This document shows positions 34,668-45,652 of a stretch of DNA of 64,000 bases, one piece after another. A program made the translations under genes and the position numbers. The stretch spans positions 26,717,551 through 26,781,550 of the forward strand of contig OX463778.1 in assembly GCA_949825025.1 (NCBI GenBank), read 5' to 3'. Position 1 is the first letter of the stretch; each line of letters starts with the position of its first letter. The notes beneath the pieces are model-generated. The model made no database searches. It was not told the origin of the DNA and saw only the letters and a program-made list of their open reading frames with translations. This stretch comes from Siphlonurus alternatus (lineage: Eukaryota; Arthropoda; Insecta; Ephemeroptera; Siphlonuridae).

Positions 34668-35085
34668 TTAAGGGCATTGGGTGTAGCACCGGTAGTTGGC
34701 AACACTGACGTATCTTCACCATGTTAATTTTTGATCCCCGCTCCTCGGAGTAATTTTTATGCTAGAGCTAAGCTGATTGCAGTAGTAGCAAGGTAATTAG
34801 TAGCCCAAGTGCACAATTTGGCTTAGTAAAACCTGATTTAAAGAAAAGTATTTTTCGTAATTTTTTAAATTTACAGGCATTATTTTTTTAAATATAAAAA
34901 AATACTTTTCTTTAAATCAGGCTTTATTTAGACAAATTGTGCACTTGGGCTACTAATTATCTTGATACTACTGCAATCAGCTTAGCTCTAGCATAAAAAA
35001 ATACTCTGAGGAGTGGGGTTGAAAAATTAGCATGGTGAAGATACGACAGTGTTGCCAACTACCGGTGCTACACCCAATGCCTTTA
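34668..35085. mobile_element. Long foldback element, about 418 bp
   Basis: Arms of about 190 bp (34668-34857 and 34895-35085) pair with few mismatches. Ends are TTTAAGGGCATTGGGTGTAG and CACCCAATGCCTTTAAA. Landmarks are GTAGTTGGCAACACTG, ATGCTAGAGCTAAGCTGATT, GCCCAAGTGCACAATTTG and CTGATTTAAAGAAAAGTATT. The TTTAA borders suggest a TTAA-like target. Non-coding, single copy here. Confidence 0.92.
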
Positions 35086-35159
35086 AAGTGACAACATGAT
35101 GAACAGACTCCGATTCACTAGACGTTGGATTTTCATAAAATGTTGCTTTATCGACTTAC

Positions 35160-35335
35160 CCTCTGTAATCTGAAGCGGTCAATGTTAAAGGATGAGAAAA
35201 CTTCTCTGTCATGAATCTCAACTCATTCCGCGTAATGCCACAAGAGATGGCCTTGCATGTACGTTGATGAGCAGCTTGCCGAGAAAAAGGCAGTGTGTCG
35301 TGCAATGAAGATAAAAAAGCACTCTGGACAGCCAT
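35160..35335 (-). CDS. Candidate first coding exon or 59-codon ORF
   Basis: On the minus strand, ATG at 35333-35335 (TGAATGG context) opens a frame of 59 codons starting MAVQSAFLSSLHDTL and ending TASDYRG. A consensus donor, GAG|GGTAAGT, lies at its end, and the in-frame TAA falls inside that GTAAGT. So the segment reads either as a first exon (exit phase 2) or as a complete small ORF. An in-frame TGA just upstream of the ATG argues for a true start. The plus strand is also open for about 58 codons here (MYVDEQLAEKKAV), so the strand is not certain. Composition is clearly richer in GC than flanks. It is sandwiched between two MITEs. The product is unknown. Confidence 0.35.
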
Positions 35336-35415
35336 TCAAGAGAGTATTCATTTTAAGAGTACTTTCTTTAGCACTCAAATTTATAATTGCGACACAGCAT
35401 TCATCTATTTCATCT

Positions 35416-35634
35416 TTAGGCGGATTCAGATGACGGCAACGGCGATGCGACGCGATTTTGAAGTAAAAGCTTTGAAATCTTATGAGGCGGAAAATTCGCC
35501 GGGAATTACATTAATTACGATACTTTTTTTCTTTTAATCGCCAAATATGGCCGCCAATCAATGGATGTTACAGCAAGTGCGCATTATTCGCGTCACGTCG
35601 CATGATAAAAATTGCCATATGAATCCACCTTTAA
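35416..35634 (-). mobile_element. Family S MITE, copy 4
   Basis: Reverse orientation. Starts TTAGGCGGATTCAGATGACG and CGGCGATGCGACGCGATTTT; ends AAAATTGCCATATGAATCC then ACCTTTAA. The 80-codon ORF at 35295-35537 runs into it and is not a gene. Confidence 0.92.
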
Positions 35635-35639
35635 CCTCT

Positions 35640-35872
35640 AATTTCAAATTCAAATTCAAATTTTTATTCAATAATTTTGGTTTTACAATGACAAACTTGA
35701 ATTACGTCAAGATAAAAGAAGAAACAAAAAACAAAGACTGACACAAAAAACAACAACAAACAGCTACAATAAAAAAATCATAGAAATCAGAAAAATTATA
35801 TTATAGTTATACAGCCGAAAAATACTTTTAAATTAAAATACTTCACTGCATTTTCTAACTCTATATAATATT

Positions 35873-35903
<31 letters not shown>

Positions 35904-36375
35904 AAATGGAAAAGAAAAAGAAAAAAAATCAATACATAATGCAAATATAAATACGAACAAACTAACCAAACATGAACACTGCCTTATATCATTTAAATCC
36001 GTAAAAGAAAACAACTACACTATTGTGATATAAAATTATTTGTTGTAACTGCAGTGTTAAGTATTCATGATTACATTTTCAGGCAGTTTTGCACTAAAAA
36101 ATGCTTTAACAGAATAAAACTCCCTTTGAATTAAAATCCGTTTTAACTGATTTTTAAATGCAGTATCTGTTTTTATATTTCTCAAACTATGAGGCAAAAA
36201 ATCATATAGCAATGTCGATTTATACATGGAATTATTTTCAAAAAAAACTAGATCTATGTATCTATATGTATTATGTGTTGCAAAATGTGTTATATTGCTG
36301 TATAGTTTTACAGTACAGTAAAAAAAAAAAAAAAAAATCTATGAAATTTTTTAAATGTTGCATCAGAAGTACAAT
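35640..36375. other. AT-rich, nothing assigned
   Basis: Contains a TAAA/TAAATAAA simple stretch (35875-35908) and an A tract at 36319-36336. No gene signal. Confidence 0.5.
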
Positions 36376-36839
36376 CTTTAAGGCTTAACCTGAGAAATTT
36401 AGACGAAAAATTCGCTACAACAGATTTTCTTCAAATTAATTTGGTGGACTCACAACAATCGTCATATTAGCTCTGAATTTTTTCGGAATTTTTTAACCGT
36501 TGGTTTAATTATAATTAATTTATTTAAATGAGAATTTTGTATCCTTCCAATGTTAAATTTGTTAATTAGCATTGCAAAAAAAACTATTCAACAGATTCTT
36601 TTACTTTTTATTTTTACTAAAACCTAATTTTTTAGACTATTTTTCTGATTTGTTTTTTATTAATTTTGAACCGTGGCGATGATCGTTTCCTATATGTGAT
36701 GAGAAATGTGGCAACGTTCTCAAGGACTGTTGTCACCACCCCCTCCTAAAAATTTATGCGCATTCCAATGCAAACAGTGTTGCCACTATAGCCACGCCTC
36801 TTGACCTTGACAGACAAATTCTCAGGTTATACCTTAAAT
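36376..36839. mobile_element. TIR element, about 464 bp
   Basis: Ends TTTAAGGCTTAACCTGAGAA and TTCTCAGGTTATACCTTAAA form an inverted repeat of about 28 bp with TTTAA borders. The interior (GTGGCAACGTTCTCAAGG, CAGTGTTGCCACTATAG) is not palindromic. No coding. Non-autonomous DNA element, superfamily open. Confidence 0.75.
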
Positions 36840-37011
36840 GGGATCGCGATCGATAAAAAAATTACACATATTCTTTCGAGCTAAAAAAAAAAAAAATCAT
36901 TGTAAATTTAATTCAATTTTGGGAAAATGGGGGAGGGGGCAAGCGAGAAGAAGGTGTAAAATATGTAAAAAGGTGCTATAAAAAAAATAATAATCATTGG
37001 ATCATTTGACC

Positions 37012-37236
37012 TCATTCATTCATTCATTCATTCATTCATTCATTCATTCATTCATTCATTCATTCATTCATTCATTCATTCATTCATTCATTCATTCATT
37101 CATTCATTCATTCATTCATTCATTCATTCATTCATTCATTCATTCATTCATTCATTCATTCATTCATTCATTCATTCATTCATTCATTCATTCATTCATT
37201 CATTCATTCATTCATTCATTCATTCATTCATTCATT
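37012..37236. repeat. (TTCA)n microsatellite
   Basis: About 56 near-perfect tetranucleotide units, 225 bp. The SFIH-repeat ORF is an artefact. It is followed by (CT)n and a C17 run up to 37266. Confidence 0.97.
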
Positions 37237-37266
37237 TTCTCTCTCTCTCTCCCCCCCCCCCCCCCC

Positions 37267-37830
37267 ACTGGTAATGCGTGGGACAACAAGACAAATGCTA
37301 GGGTTAACTACTTTTCTACTCCAGGAGTAGAAGCACATATGTAGGCAGAAGTGAGGGCCGTCAGGAATACGTCGCAATAGCATGACGTCCTCACTACACG
37401 GCCACGACAACATACCACGCACCGACACTCGAACACACGGTGATTCGAAACACAGACCACACGACACCGAAGAGCCCAAATTTCCAAACGTAACCTCACG
37501 GGCGGCGTGCGCTGCCGAAACGGTGTCCGGAACCGAACACGACTCGGCAGCAACAAAAGTTCACCGGGCAAAGACCTCCACCGGCAAGGCACCGGAAGAG
37601 CTCGGAGGCCGAAAAACCCCAAAAATCTAGATAAAAAAATTCACCCCCAGTCCCCCCCCCCCTGGACGTGGATTTTTATTATTTTCCTGGTTACGGCGGC
37701 CACCCCCGGGAACCCCCAGGAAAAGTTTCGTCGGGTTCCGACGAACCCAGACGCTCGCCCAAAGGAAGTGCGTCCCAGCATAGGAAAACGTTGGTTAATT
37801 TTGGGGTCCCGAAAGTGATGTTTAATAATA
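37267..37830. other. GC-rich island of unknown origin
   Basis: About 560 bp of GC-rich, CpG-containing sequence between simple repeats ((CT)n/C-tract before, (GA)n near 37850 after), unlike everything around it. Overlapping ORFs of 80-104 codons occur on both strands (37382-37630 plus, 37507-37818 plus, 37308-37622 minus), which is expected of GC-rich sequence and does not identify a frame. A retroelement 5' region or transferred sequence are possibilities. No RT, gag or known domain is visible. Confidence 0.5.
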
Positions 37831-37968
37831 AGGATTATATATTGTATAGAGAGAGAGAGAGAGGAATATGGAGACTGTATCACATTACTGCACGGATCAT
37901 ATTACTATGAAATAGTGCTGTTCATTTTGAAGAACTCGAGACATTTACCCGTGCCTCAATAATTATAT

Positions 37969-38148
37969 ATGGATCTCAGGGGGAGGCAAAATCAGTACCC
38001 ACAATCATTGTGGAGGTTATATTCCACAAAATGGGAGGCAACGCACCATGAAATCAGTAACAACGTTCCTGCTATCACGAGGTATACCACAGTACAGATC
38101 CCAGATTCCAATGGTCCTCTTATGATCGATATATATATATACGAGTAG
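37969..38148 (+). CDS. Small ORF, 59 codons, doubtful
   Basis: ATG (with an upstream in-frame TAA) opens 59 codons starting MDLRGRQNQYPQ and ending MIDIYIYE. Mixed composition, but the end runs into a TA repeat. No family is recognised. It follows the GC-rich island and could belong to the same unknown element. Confidence 0.15.
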   Translation: MDLRGRQNQYPQSLWRLYSTKWEATHHEISNNVPAITRYTTVQIPDSNGPLMIDIYIYE

Positions 38149-38597
38149 TGAATGTTACAAGCTCTGAAATGTTAATATCGATTCTGCAAAGAATTAATTT
38201 TAATACTTTGGATGCTGGATATGCAAACAACTCGAACGTATGCTACATACGTTCCAGCGCTTCAATTAAACCGCTTTGAGAATTATAAGTATACTGTGGG
38301 CTCACTTGGCAGCATTGCCCACATGATATCTATGTAACTTCTTTTTTTAATAAAGCTATGGAAATTCTCCAAGGAAAAAAAATTCAAGAGAAAAGTATAC
38401 ATTGAACATTTTCTTAGTAAGAACATGTGTGATATTAAATTTTTTCTGGAGATTTGGAGTTCATGCTTTGTTTAATTATAATGTCATAATTTCTATTGTG
38501 TACGTAAGTTCATAATACCCAATATCTGTTTAGTGCGCCTGTTGACGCTGCTGCTCAATCGGTGAACAGCTGTTATTCCCATAAATTTACATCCTCC

Positions 38598-38985
38598 ATT
38601 TTTTTTTTTTTTTTTTTCAAGGATACACCCCTAAGAGCTTACAGCTCGCGGCGGGGTAATGGGTAGGGATAAGGTAGGGAACGGATGATGGCCACAGGTT
38701 GTTACGCGTCTCAGCATTCACTGAGGTGAGACTGAGGGAACCGTGGAAAACCTCAGTCAGGACGGACACCTCTACTTTTTCTCAATGGACCAAAGCGATG
38801 TCCAAAGCCTGTGGGGAACCACACACAAGTGTATCACTGCACTGGGTGAAAAGTGAGACAAATTTACCCCAGAGAGGGAGCAGCGTAATTTTTACTTGAA
38901 ACGGTCACCCATCCAAGTACTAACCACGCTCAACGAAAACCGGTCAATGCACTGCGCCACGCTCAACCTATAACTGCTCTGGCCT
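38598..38985 (-). mobile_element. 5S-rRNA-related SINE
   Basis: On the minus strand the head (38985 to about 38905) contains GGTTAGTACTTGGATGGGTG then ACCG, the intermediate element and C box of the 5S rRNA internal promoter. It is preceded by GTGGCGCAGTGCATTGACCG. A body of about 280 bp without coding follows, and the element ends in an A tract (T run at 38599-38617 on plus). 5S head plus poly(A) tail is the SINE3 architecture. One copy is seen. The 66-codon ORF at 38699-38899 is within the body and not a gene. Confidence 0.75.
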
Positions 38986-39716
38986 TTTGATATATCCTAA
39001 TCCTTGGCCAATAAAACTCAAAGAAGAAGACATTTTTCAGTTAAGACAGATAATTATATTTAGTAACATGTTGTGATTGTTTGAAAAACAACGAGACCGA
39101 CAGTATAAGACGACTTAACTCTCCCGGATTCTATTCACGAGTCTTACTTCTCCGTCAGAATTGACGCGTGTAATCTATGATGATACCGTAATGAACGTCA
39201 ATAAAAAGCAGAAAGTATCAGATGTCACTGTGATTGATAAAAAACGAATGATATATTTGAATAAACAAGGAAAACAAGACAATTTATATATCTCAACTCA
39301 AATGACGATGTTTAGAGAAGAATAATTTAATTGGTACGCATTGACGTCAATCAATTGTGAATTTCAAGGAAATGTGAGTTTATAAAAATAAAGAAACAAT
39401 AAATAATTTATTCAGTATATAGAACTGCAATGCAAAATAGTGCTATACAAAAAGACAAAGATATATACATCTCTTTATATTAACTTTCAATTTTGGTAAC
39501 AAATATACTTTAATATGATTTGGGTTTCCTTGCTGCCTAATTTATTCATTTTATAATCTTTCATGGGCTATGACTACATTACACTTATTAAAAATATTTT
39601 AAATAAAAGCCTATCCTGTTCTGTTCACCTACACTAGCGTTCATTTTTATATTTTATCTTCCATGCAATGAATTTAACAAATGAATTCAGTTTATTAAAT
39701 AATATGATATGTACAC

Positions 39717-39853
39717 AATGGGGAGCTTTCACAAAGCATTTGGGCCTCATTTTTTATCCTGGATTGGTACTAACATTTCTGTTAGCACCATTTTAGCCCA
39801 CATAAAAATCTAGGATTTTGTGCGGCTCAATTGATTTGTGAAATTCTCGCAAT
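39717..39853. mobile_element. Foldback element resembling family G
   Basis: Imperfect arms: AATGGGGAGCTTTCACAAAG and TTTGTGAAATTCTCGCAATG. An inner hairpin, GGTACTAACATTTCTGTTAG then CACC, lies at the centre. Layout matches family G (terminal TTCACAAA, central GTTAGCACC/CACTAAAC), but sequence identity is low, so a relative rather than a copy. Confidence 0.5.
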
Positions 39854-39959
39854 GTTACACATAATATATATTATTTCATAATATCAGGGCATGTTAATAA
39901 TTTTAGAATGTAATTTTTAGTAATAATTTTACAGGCAGTAGCTGCGTTGCCCACGTAGT

Positions 39960-40090
<131 letters not shown>

Positions 40091-40833
40091 TTATTAATAA
40101 AAACAACAATACAGTCCTACCAAGGCCGGAAGCCTTATCTATAGGTAGGTGCTATTTTACAATAATCTTAAGTTCGATTTTACCCTTTGACTCTTTAACA
40201 AACAATGGTTAATTATTCCAAATTTTAGGTAAAAGGACATCCAGGGTTCTTTCACCATATCTATTATTTGGTAATGGTACAATTGCAATATGTTACAGTT
40301 GCAGTCATTTCTGACAGTTCAGGGAGAGAATCTTCAAAGCTGTTATATACAGTATAGAGAGTGCTATTGGAGTACCGGAAGTGCCCGTCTATATCAGATG
40401 TTCACAATCAGGAACGAAATCAATGAAATCACCACACTAGTAGTTTGAAACAAATGTTTTGGTGCAATCTAACTGATGGAACTGTTGTATACTGATCATA
40501 ATGATCATTTTCACTTCGAGACACACTGGTGAAACTATTTCCTTTTCTATTTGAAGAAGATTTAAATAATGTGAAAGCAGTGGAATTTGTGCATATATTT
40601 TTTTAAATATCCATATTTTACAAGCTTGGGGATCTACGCAATTGTTCGTGTTATAATCAATCCAAAATTGAGCAGTATTTAATTTATTTAAAACGTAGCT
40701 ACAACGTATAGATTACTCAAATTAGCACAATCTTGAAATAATTTGAATAACGAGATTCAATCATAAATGCAAAAATTTCTGTAATTAAGTCATTTGGAAA
40801 TAATATGTGTTTGAAATTTCATTTCACCATCAG

Positions 40834-40940
40834 CGGTTTATGCGGCACCTACTGAGTACATACCTGCAGCCTGCAGCAATCAAATTGCACCGTTGGATGA
40901 AAATGACTTTATTTTGTCGCTTGTGATTCGAAATTTTTAA
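40834..40940 (+). CDS. Candidate terminal exon, unknown gene
   Basis: Acceptor TTTCATTTCACCATCAG precedes 2 nt and 34 sense codons to TAA (peptide VYAAPTEYIPAACSN..DENDFILSL). Entry phase 1. A second frame (RFMRHLLSTYLQ) is also open here for 30 codons, which tempers the case. Higher GC than flanks. No upstream partner exon is fixed and no family recognised. Confidence 0.28.
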
Positions 40941-41273
40941 ACGCCTATCGTGATTATGAAATAAAATAAATTTTTATTTATCTATCAAAACTGAAAAAGA
41001 TACAGCACTCATTTTATAATATTTATAAAACTTGTAAAGTGCATTGAAAATAACATTTAAGTAATCACATAATTCCACGACTTGATGTTATTATTTCACT
41101 ACAATTAGATATTTACATTAAATATCAATACATTTACAATGCTGGTATTTCATGTTTTCTATGATGAGAGTATTGTTTTTATATTGTATTTAGCAGGATT
41201 TTGCAACATTAATCCCCAAAATATTAAAAAAAAATATTCTTCATTAAAAATTCATTAATTTTTAAAGAAATGA

Positions 41274-41341
41274 AGAATTTGTAGAGAACATTTCTTTAAA
41301 CATTAATTAATTTTTTATGAAATGTTCTCTACAAATTTGTA
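41274..41341. repeat. Short foldback, 20-bp arms
   Basis: AATTTGTAGAGAACATTTC and GAAATGTTCTCTACAAATT enclose an AT-rich loop of about 30 bp, itself partly palindromic. Confidence 0.7.
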
Positions 41342-41571
41342 TGCAATTTTTTTAATTTTATTAAATACTTCAAAAAAAAATTAATAAAAATATATCGTGA
41401 TACTCAAATTTAATTAAAATTGAAAGTTTTTTTAAAAGGAAAAGTTATGTAAAATTTTGTTTACTACAACAAATAATATATTTATTATAATTTTTTTAAA
41501 TTGATTAGTTTTTAAACGCATCATAGTTTAGCTATATGACATATCATCACTCTAGCTGTTGTTTGTTCATA

Positions 41572-42122
41572 ATGGGGAATTCTCCTACATTTATTTTATC
41601 TTTTTTTCAGATGCTCTATGCCTTGAAACTCAATGTCCCAAAACAAAAAAGTTTAAATTTTCAAAATTGGAGACATGGGAATTTTTTAAAAATCTTCCTT
41701 CTTTTGAATTTAGCGCCAAAACGTGACGTAGAAACTGCCTATCAGGCGAATTTTTCCTGCAATAAATTTATATTTTCGATTATCACTCTAAAAGTAAACT
41801 GATATTAGGGACAAAACTTTTGATACTAGGGTAGAAAAACCCGCTGATTTCGATCGTGTTACTAAAATTTATAGCCAATCACTCCTTGACGTACAAACTA
41901 TGATATCAGGCAGTTGTTGTGTGTTAACTAGGGAGTTTCTACGTCACAGTTTACAAGTTTGCACGCGGGTTGCATATTTTGCCCCTATTCTAATAATCCC
42001 TTCAGAGTTCTCAAATTTGAGTTAAAAAAATTGAAACTTAAGTCAAACTTATTGTTAATATGTACCCTATCATGATATAGAGGTAGTTAAATTAAAATTT
42101 GAGTTGTAAGAGAATTCCCCAT
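41572..42122. mobile_element. TIR element, 551 bp
   Basis: Ends ATGGGGAATTCTCCTACA and GTAAGAGAATTCCCCAT form an inverted repeat of about 18 bp. An inner inverted pair, AAACGTGACGTAGAAACTGC and GGAGTTTCTACGTCACAGTT, sits about 170 bp inside. No transposase; the 88-codon ORF at 41536-41802 crosses its left border. Confidence 0.7.
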
Positions 42123-43015
42123 TCGATTCGATTTTTATTCCGGCGAAGTAAAATGCAAAGGATAGAATATCTGTCAAGAATGTTCCAATTTATGTAATTA
42201 GCTCTTCATATAAATATTCAGTCACAAAATTCAATTGAACTAAAAGTAATTTGTTTACATCTATGCACGCTATTGTTCGCATAACTTTCCATCCCTAAAA
42301 ATGCATGCCACTTAAAGCCACACAAACAAACGTAGTTGTAGGATGTTTTGCAGATAGAAACTTCGGTAAAAAAAATTAAACTTTCTTACAAAAATATCAG
42401 CTCGGTGACTGTTTCAGAATTATGTTCAAACAGATTAACGTGGCCGTTGTTGAATGCTGATGAGCCAAAACAGCAGACTGGATTGCTTTACCGTAAAAAA
42501 ATTAGGTAAGTTTTGTATAGTGTTAGATAAACAAATGAATTTTCCTTCACTGCAATGCAGTGATAGTGTATTTATTATATTTATAATTATCTATCATTCA
42601 GTGAAATGATATAATAATAATATATTATTTTTTGTAATAAACAAATTATTAATTTTTTCATTTTCATTTTTTTTTTATCAGTTATCCTTTTCTTTAAATT
42701 AATTTTGTGTTAGAAGCATTAAAACATTTAAGAAAATTATAGCGATAAAAAATTGCAAAAAAACATTAATTTCTTTTATTCATCTAATTAAAACTTGAGA
42801 AAAGTTTAAAATTAGATTTCTCACTTTTACAAAAAGTATGAAAATCTGAGAGGACATTGTTTTTAAATTGAGTTAGGGTAACTCCTCTTGAGGCATCGGC
42901 CACGCAATTTCAAATTCTCATGCAGAACGGCGGGGTGTTCAAAGTGTGATTGGTATCCAATTTTCTCCCATCAACCCCCACTTCCGGTTGAGTTTCAGTA
43001 GCGCCAAATGTGTAG

Positions 43016-43150
43016 ATGGCTGGTTTCCTACCCTCATCGATCCTAGCTCGTTCACCCCTTGTGCTCCATAGCTTGGAGAACGCAGACCGTGGTTTGAAAC
43101 GTTACGTTAAGTTCAAGTGGGACACTAACTGTCTAATATCTTCCTTAATC
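43016..43150 (+). other. GC-rich island, possible exon on either strand
   Basis: A stretch from about 42890 to 43140 is GC-rich and contains ACTTCCGG, an ETS-type motif common near housekeeping start sites. ATG at 43016 opens MAGFLPSSILARSPLVL, with a weak donor-like TAC|GTTAAG at about 43107. The minus strand is open for about 55 codons (KLWSTRGERARIDEGRK). Coding strand undecided. Downstream the frame runs into (TA)n. Confidence 0.2.
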
Positions 43151-43521
43151 TCTCTCTGTTCTTTATATATATATATATATATATATATAAAGTATAAAGT
43201 AGAAATTTCTTGGCAAACAAACATATTACTTTTATGGTTGTTTACTTTTTGTTTTAAAACTACTTGACGGCAAATTACTTTTTTTTTTAACTACAAGCAT
43301 TGTCAAGAATATTATACTATATTACAATAGGAAAAGCAAGGAAAATATATGAGATTATATAAAAAAAAAATCTGTGAATGTTTTCTAATTTACGTGTAAA
43401 AGTTTTCAAAGGTAAAAAATACAATGTAAAATCTAAAATAAATTTAAAACTATATACAACAGAAAAATAGAAACAGAAATGACAATTTATATTTGCATGT
43501 TGAACATTCAAAACACTTCTT

Positions 43522-43525
<4 letters not shown>

Positions 43526-43555
<30 letters not shown>
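43526..43555. repeat. poly(A) tract
   Basis: 30 A residues. No element body was identified. Confidence 0.95.
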
Positions 43556-43558
<3 letters not shown>

Positions 43559-43926
43559 GCAGAACAGACATTTTCAAAGTATAAAAGTTACATTTGTGTA
43601 AATGAATGTAATATTGTCCAAGAGCTATTATTTTAATTTTCGAGCCATATATTAATCAAAGAGAAATAAACTATCCGAACTCAAGTAAATTATTAGGTAT
43701 AGGTTGTGGTGTCAACTTTATCTCAATAGTATCTACTTACAAATTGTTGGAAAAAGTTTTCTTTTTTTCGCTTTCAAATTTTCATCTCTCCTCTACACTA
43801 CTTGCATATATCAAGCAGCGGCGGTAACGTTTGGCCTGCCTATCGTTGTTTCTTGCAGGTGGGGACGGCAGCCTATAGGATATGGTGCTCAATTTAATCT
43901 AGGCCACACGCAACAACACCGCGGTA

Positions 43927-44145
43927 CCATAGGGGCTGTCTCACACACAATCGCATTATTTTGCAGCGTATGATGAAAAAATTAAGAACCTATGCGATCA
44001 GAATACGCGCACACAGCTTCGTATCGCATCGCATGCGATTGTATGTTTCTCATTTAGAACTGGTTCTAAATTTTTATCAAACGAAGTCATACGATACAGT
44101 ACAAAATGATACGAAAGCAGTATGCGACCCACCTAAAAACCGCAA
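43927..44145. mobile_element. Possible decayed TIR element
   Basis: The left starts ATAGGGGCTGTCTCACACAC then AATCGCATTATTTTGC, a terminal-repeat style. The interior has ATCGCATCGCATGCGAT. The right arm (CAGTATGCGACCCACC) pairs only weakly, so boundaries and status are uncertain. Confidence 0.25.
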
Positions 44146-44631
44146 CTCTTAAACTTTTCACATAGAATAACAAATTATCTCAACTTTTTTATGCTTCAAA
44201 AGAAAGTTTATTTATATTTTAAACTTACAGTGATCAAATTTTATAGCAGTATTTTCTCCAGCTAATATATTTCAGCAAGCTGCTTGATACTGCATAATTA
44301 TATACACCCAAGTTTTATTTTGCGTTTAGCATTAAAATAAATTAGTTTGCAAAAGTAATAAATTAAGTATGTTAAATTAATTGTTGTGATTGTTATCATT
44401 ATGGCATGAATAAATTAAGATCCCACCACAAGGTATAAGTAATTTAGTCACAAGTGCCATAATCGTCCATGCCATGTTAATTATCAAAAGAAATTTTCCA
44501 GATTTTTTTACGAAAAATTTAATCCGAAAAAAAGAACTCAAAATTTGCATTTGCTTAAAGCTCGTCATGATGGAACATCGCTATTTATTTTATATACATA
44601 TTTTTTTCGTTATACTACCTAACGCAGTATC

Positions 44632-44848
44632 TATAGTCAAATTAATTTGAAATTCCCGCCGAAAGTACCCGGAAGTGAAGTTTTTGGTCTTCCTATTCGT
44701 ATTTGAAGTTTAAAAATTTGACGACAGATTTGTAAGAAGAGAAATTGACAAATTTGCAAAATTTTCAAGACTCAGACATGGACAAGACGACCAGAAACCT
44801 CTAACTTCCGGCTATTTTCGGTAGGAATATTACATAAATTTGACTGTA
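44632..44848. mobile_element. Family M MITE, copy 4
   Basis: Ends TATAGTCAAATTAATTTGA and AAATTTGACTGTA. Inner blocks ACCCGGAAGTGAAG and CTTCCGGCTATTTTCGG. The interior (TTCCTATTCGTATTT, AGATTTGTAA, TTTGCAAAATTTT) links this copy to the degenerate copy at 4563, while copies 2 and 3 form a second subfamily. Confidence 0.9.
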
Positions 44849-45164
44849 GGTATTCAAGGGCCTTTGCAAGGTAAGGCCCAATGTTAACCAACGCGTTCGT
44901 TTTGATTTTGAAATTATTCTGAAGAACTTATGAACGACAGAATTATTTGGATTTCAGTTTGATGTGAAAGACCACTTACACTATTTTTAGAAAATATTAA
45001 AACTTTTTTTTTTCTGGCGCGCATTTTACTTTAAAGAAATTGTTGATTTTTTATGAAATAATAAATTCAGGAACAGTAACAGTAAGTTGACTTGTACAGT
45101 ACATTAAACAATTCACTTTATTACATTTATTTAACATGATCTATAGTCTGTTTTTTCAAGTAAA

Positions 45165-45479
45165 ATGGAGTATCGACCTCATTTTTTTTATTGCAGAAAT
45201 GAATAGATGGTGAAAAGTTATGTTACCTTGATTTATTTCAGATTTTTTAGAGCCCGAGAAGAATTTTTAATTTTTTTTAAGTCCTTTTTGTGACGTCACG
45301 CGGCGGCAAGTCCTATATTTTTCTTAAGGAGCGGCGTCTCGTGACGTCACAAAAAGAACTTTCAATAATGTTTTAAAAATAGTTCCCGAGCTCTAAAAAA
45401 TCTGAAAAAAATCAGGGTAGCATAACTTTGCACCCTCTATCCATTTCTGCAATAAAAAAAATTGAGGTCGATTCTCCAT
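45165..45479. mobile_element. Family P MITE, subfamily A
   Basis: Termini ATGGAGTATCGACCTCA and GAGGTCGATTCTCCAT. The centre is GTGACGTCACGCGGCGGC..GTGACGTCAC. About 315 bp with near-complete arms. Confidence 0.93.
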
Positions 45480-45575
45480 TATTTTTAAAAAATATTAAAT
45501 TGACATGTTCTCATCACCCCTGTCCCCCTATATAACGTTCCTAAGGATACGAGGTAAAGTCGTCCCCATTTGTTT

Positions 45576-45652
45576 TTGGTTTGACGTCATGAACCTTTTT
45601 CTTTGTCTTCCAATACAATTATAATGGGAGGATCACGTGACGTCAGACCAAA
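45576..45652. repeat. Foldback F1, copy 2
   Basis: TTGGTTTGACGTCATGAACC to ACGTGACGTCAGACCAA, matching the reverse complement of 1670-1739, loop included. Confidence 0.7.

Noticed and set aside
36997..37344. 115-codon ORF with SFIH repeats
   Set aside because: Translation of the (TTCA)n microsatellite.
37308..37818. Overlapping ORFs of 80-104 codons in the GC-rich island
   Set aside because: Open in several frames on both strands, no domain; GC-rich sequence has few stop codons.
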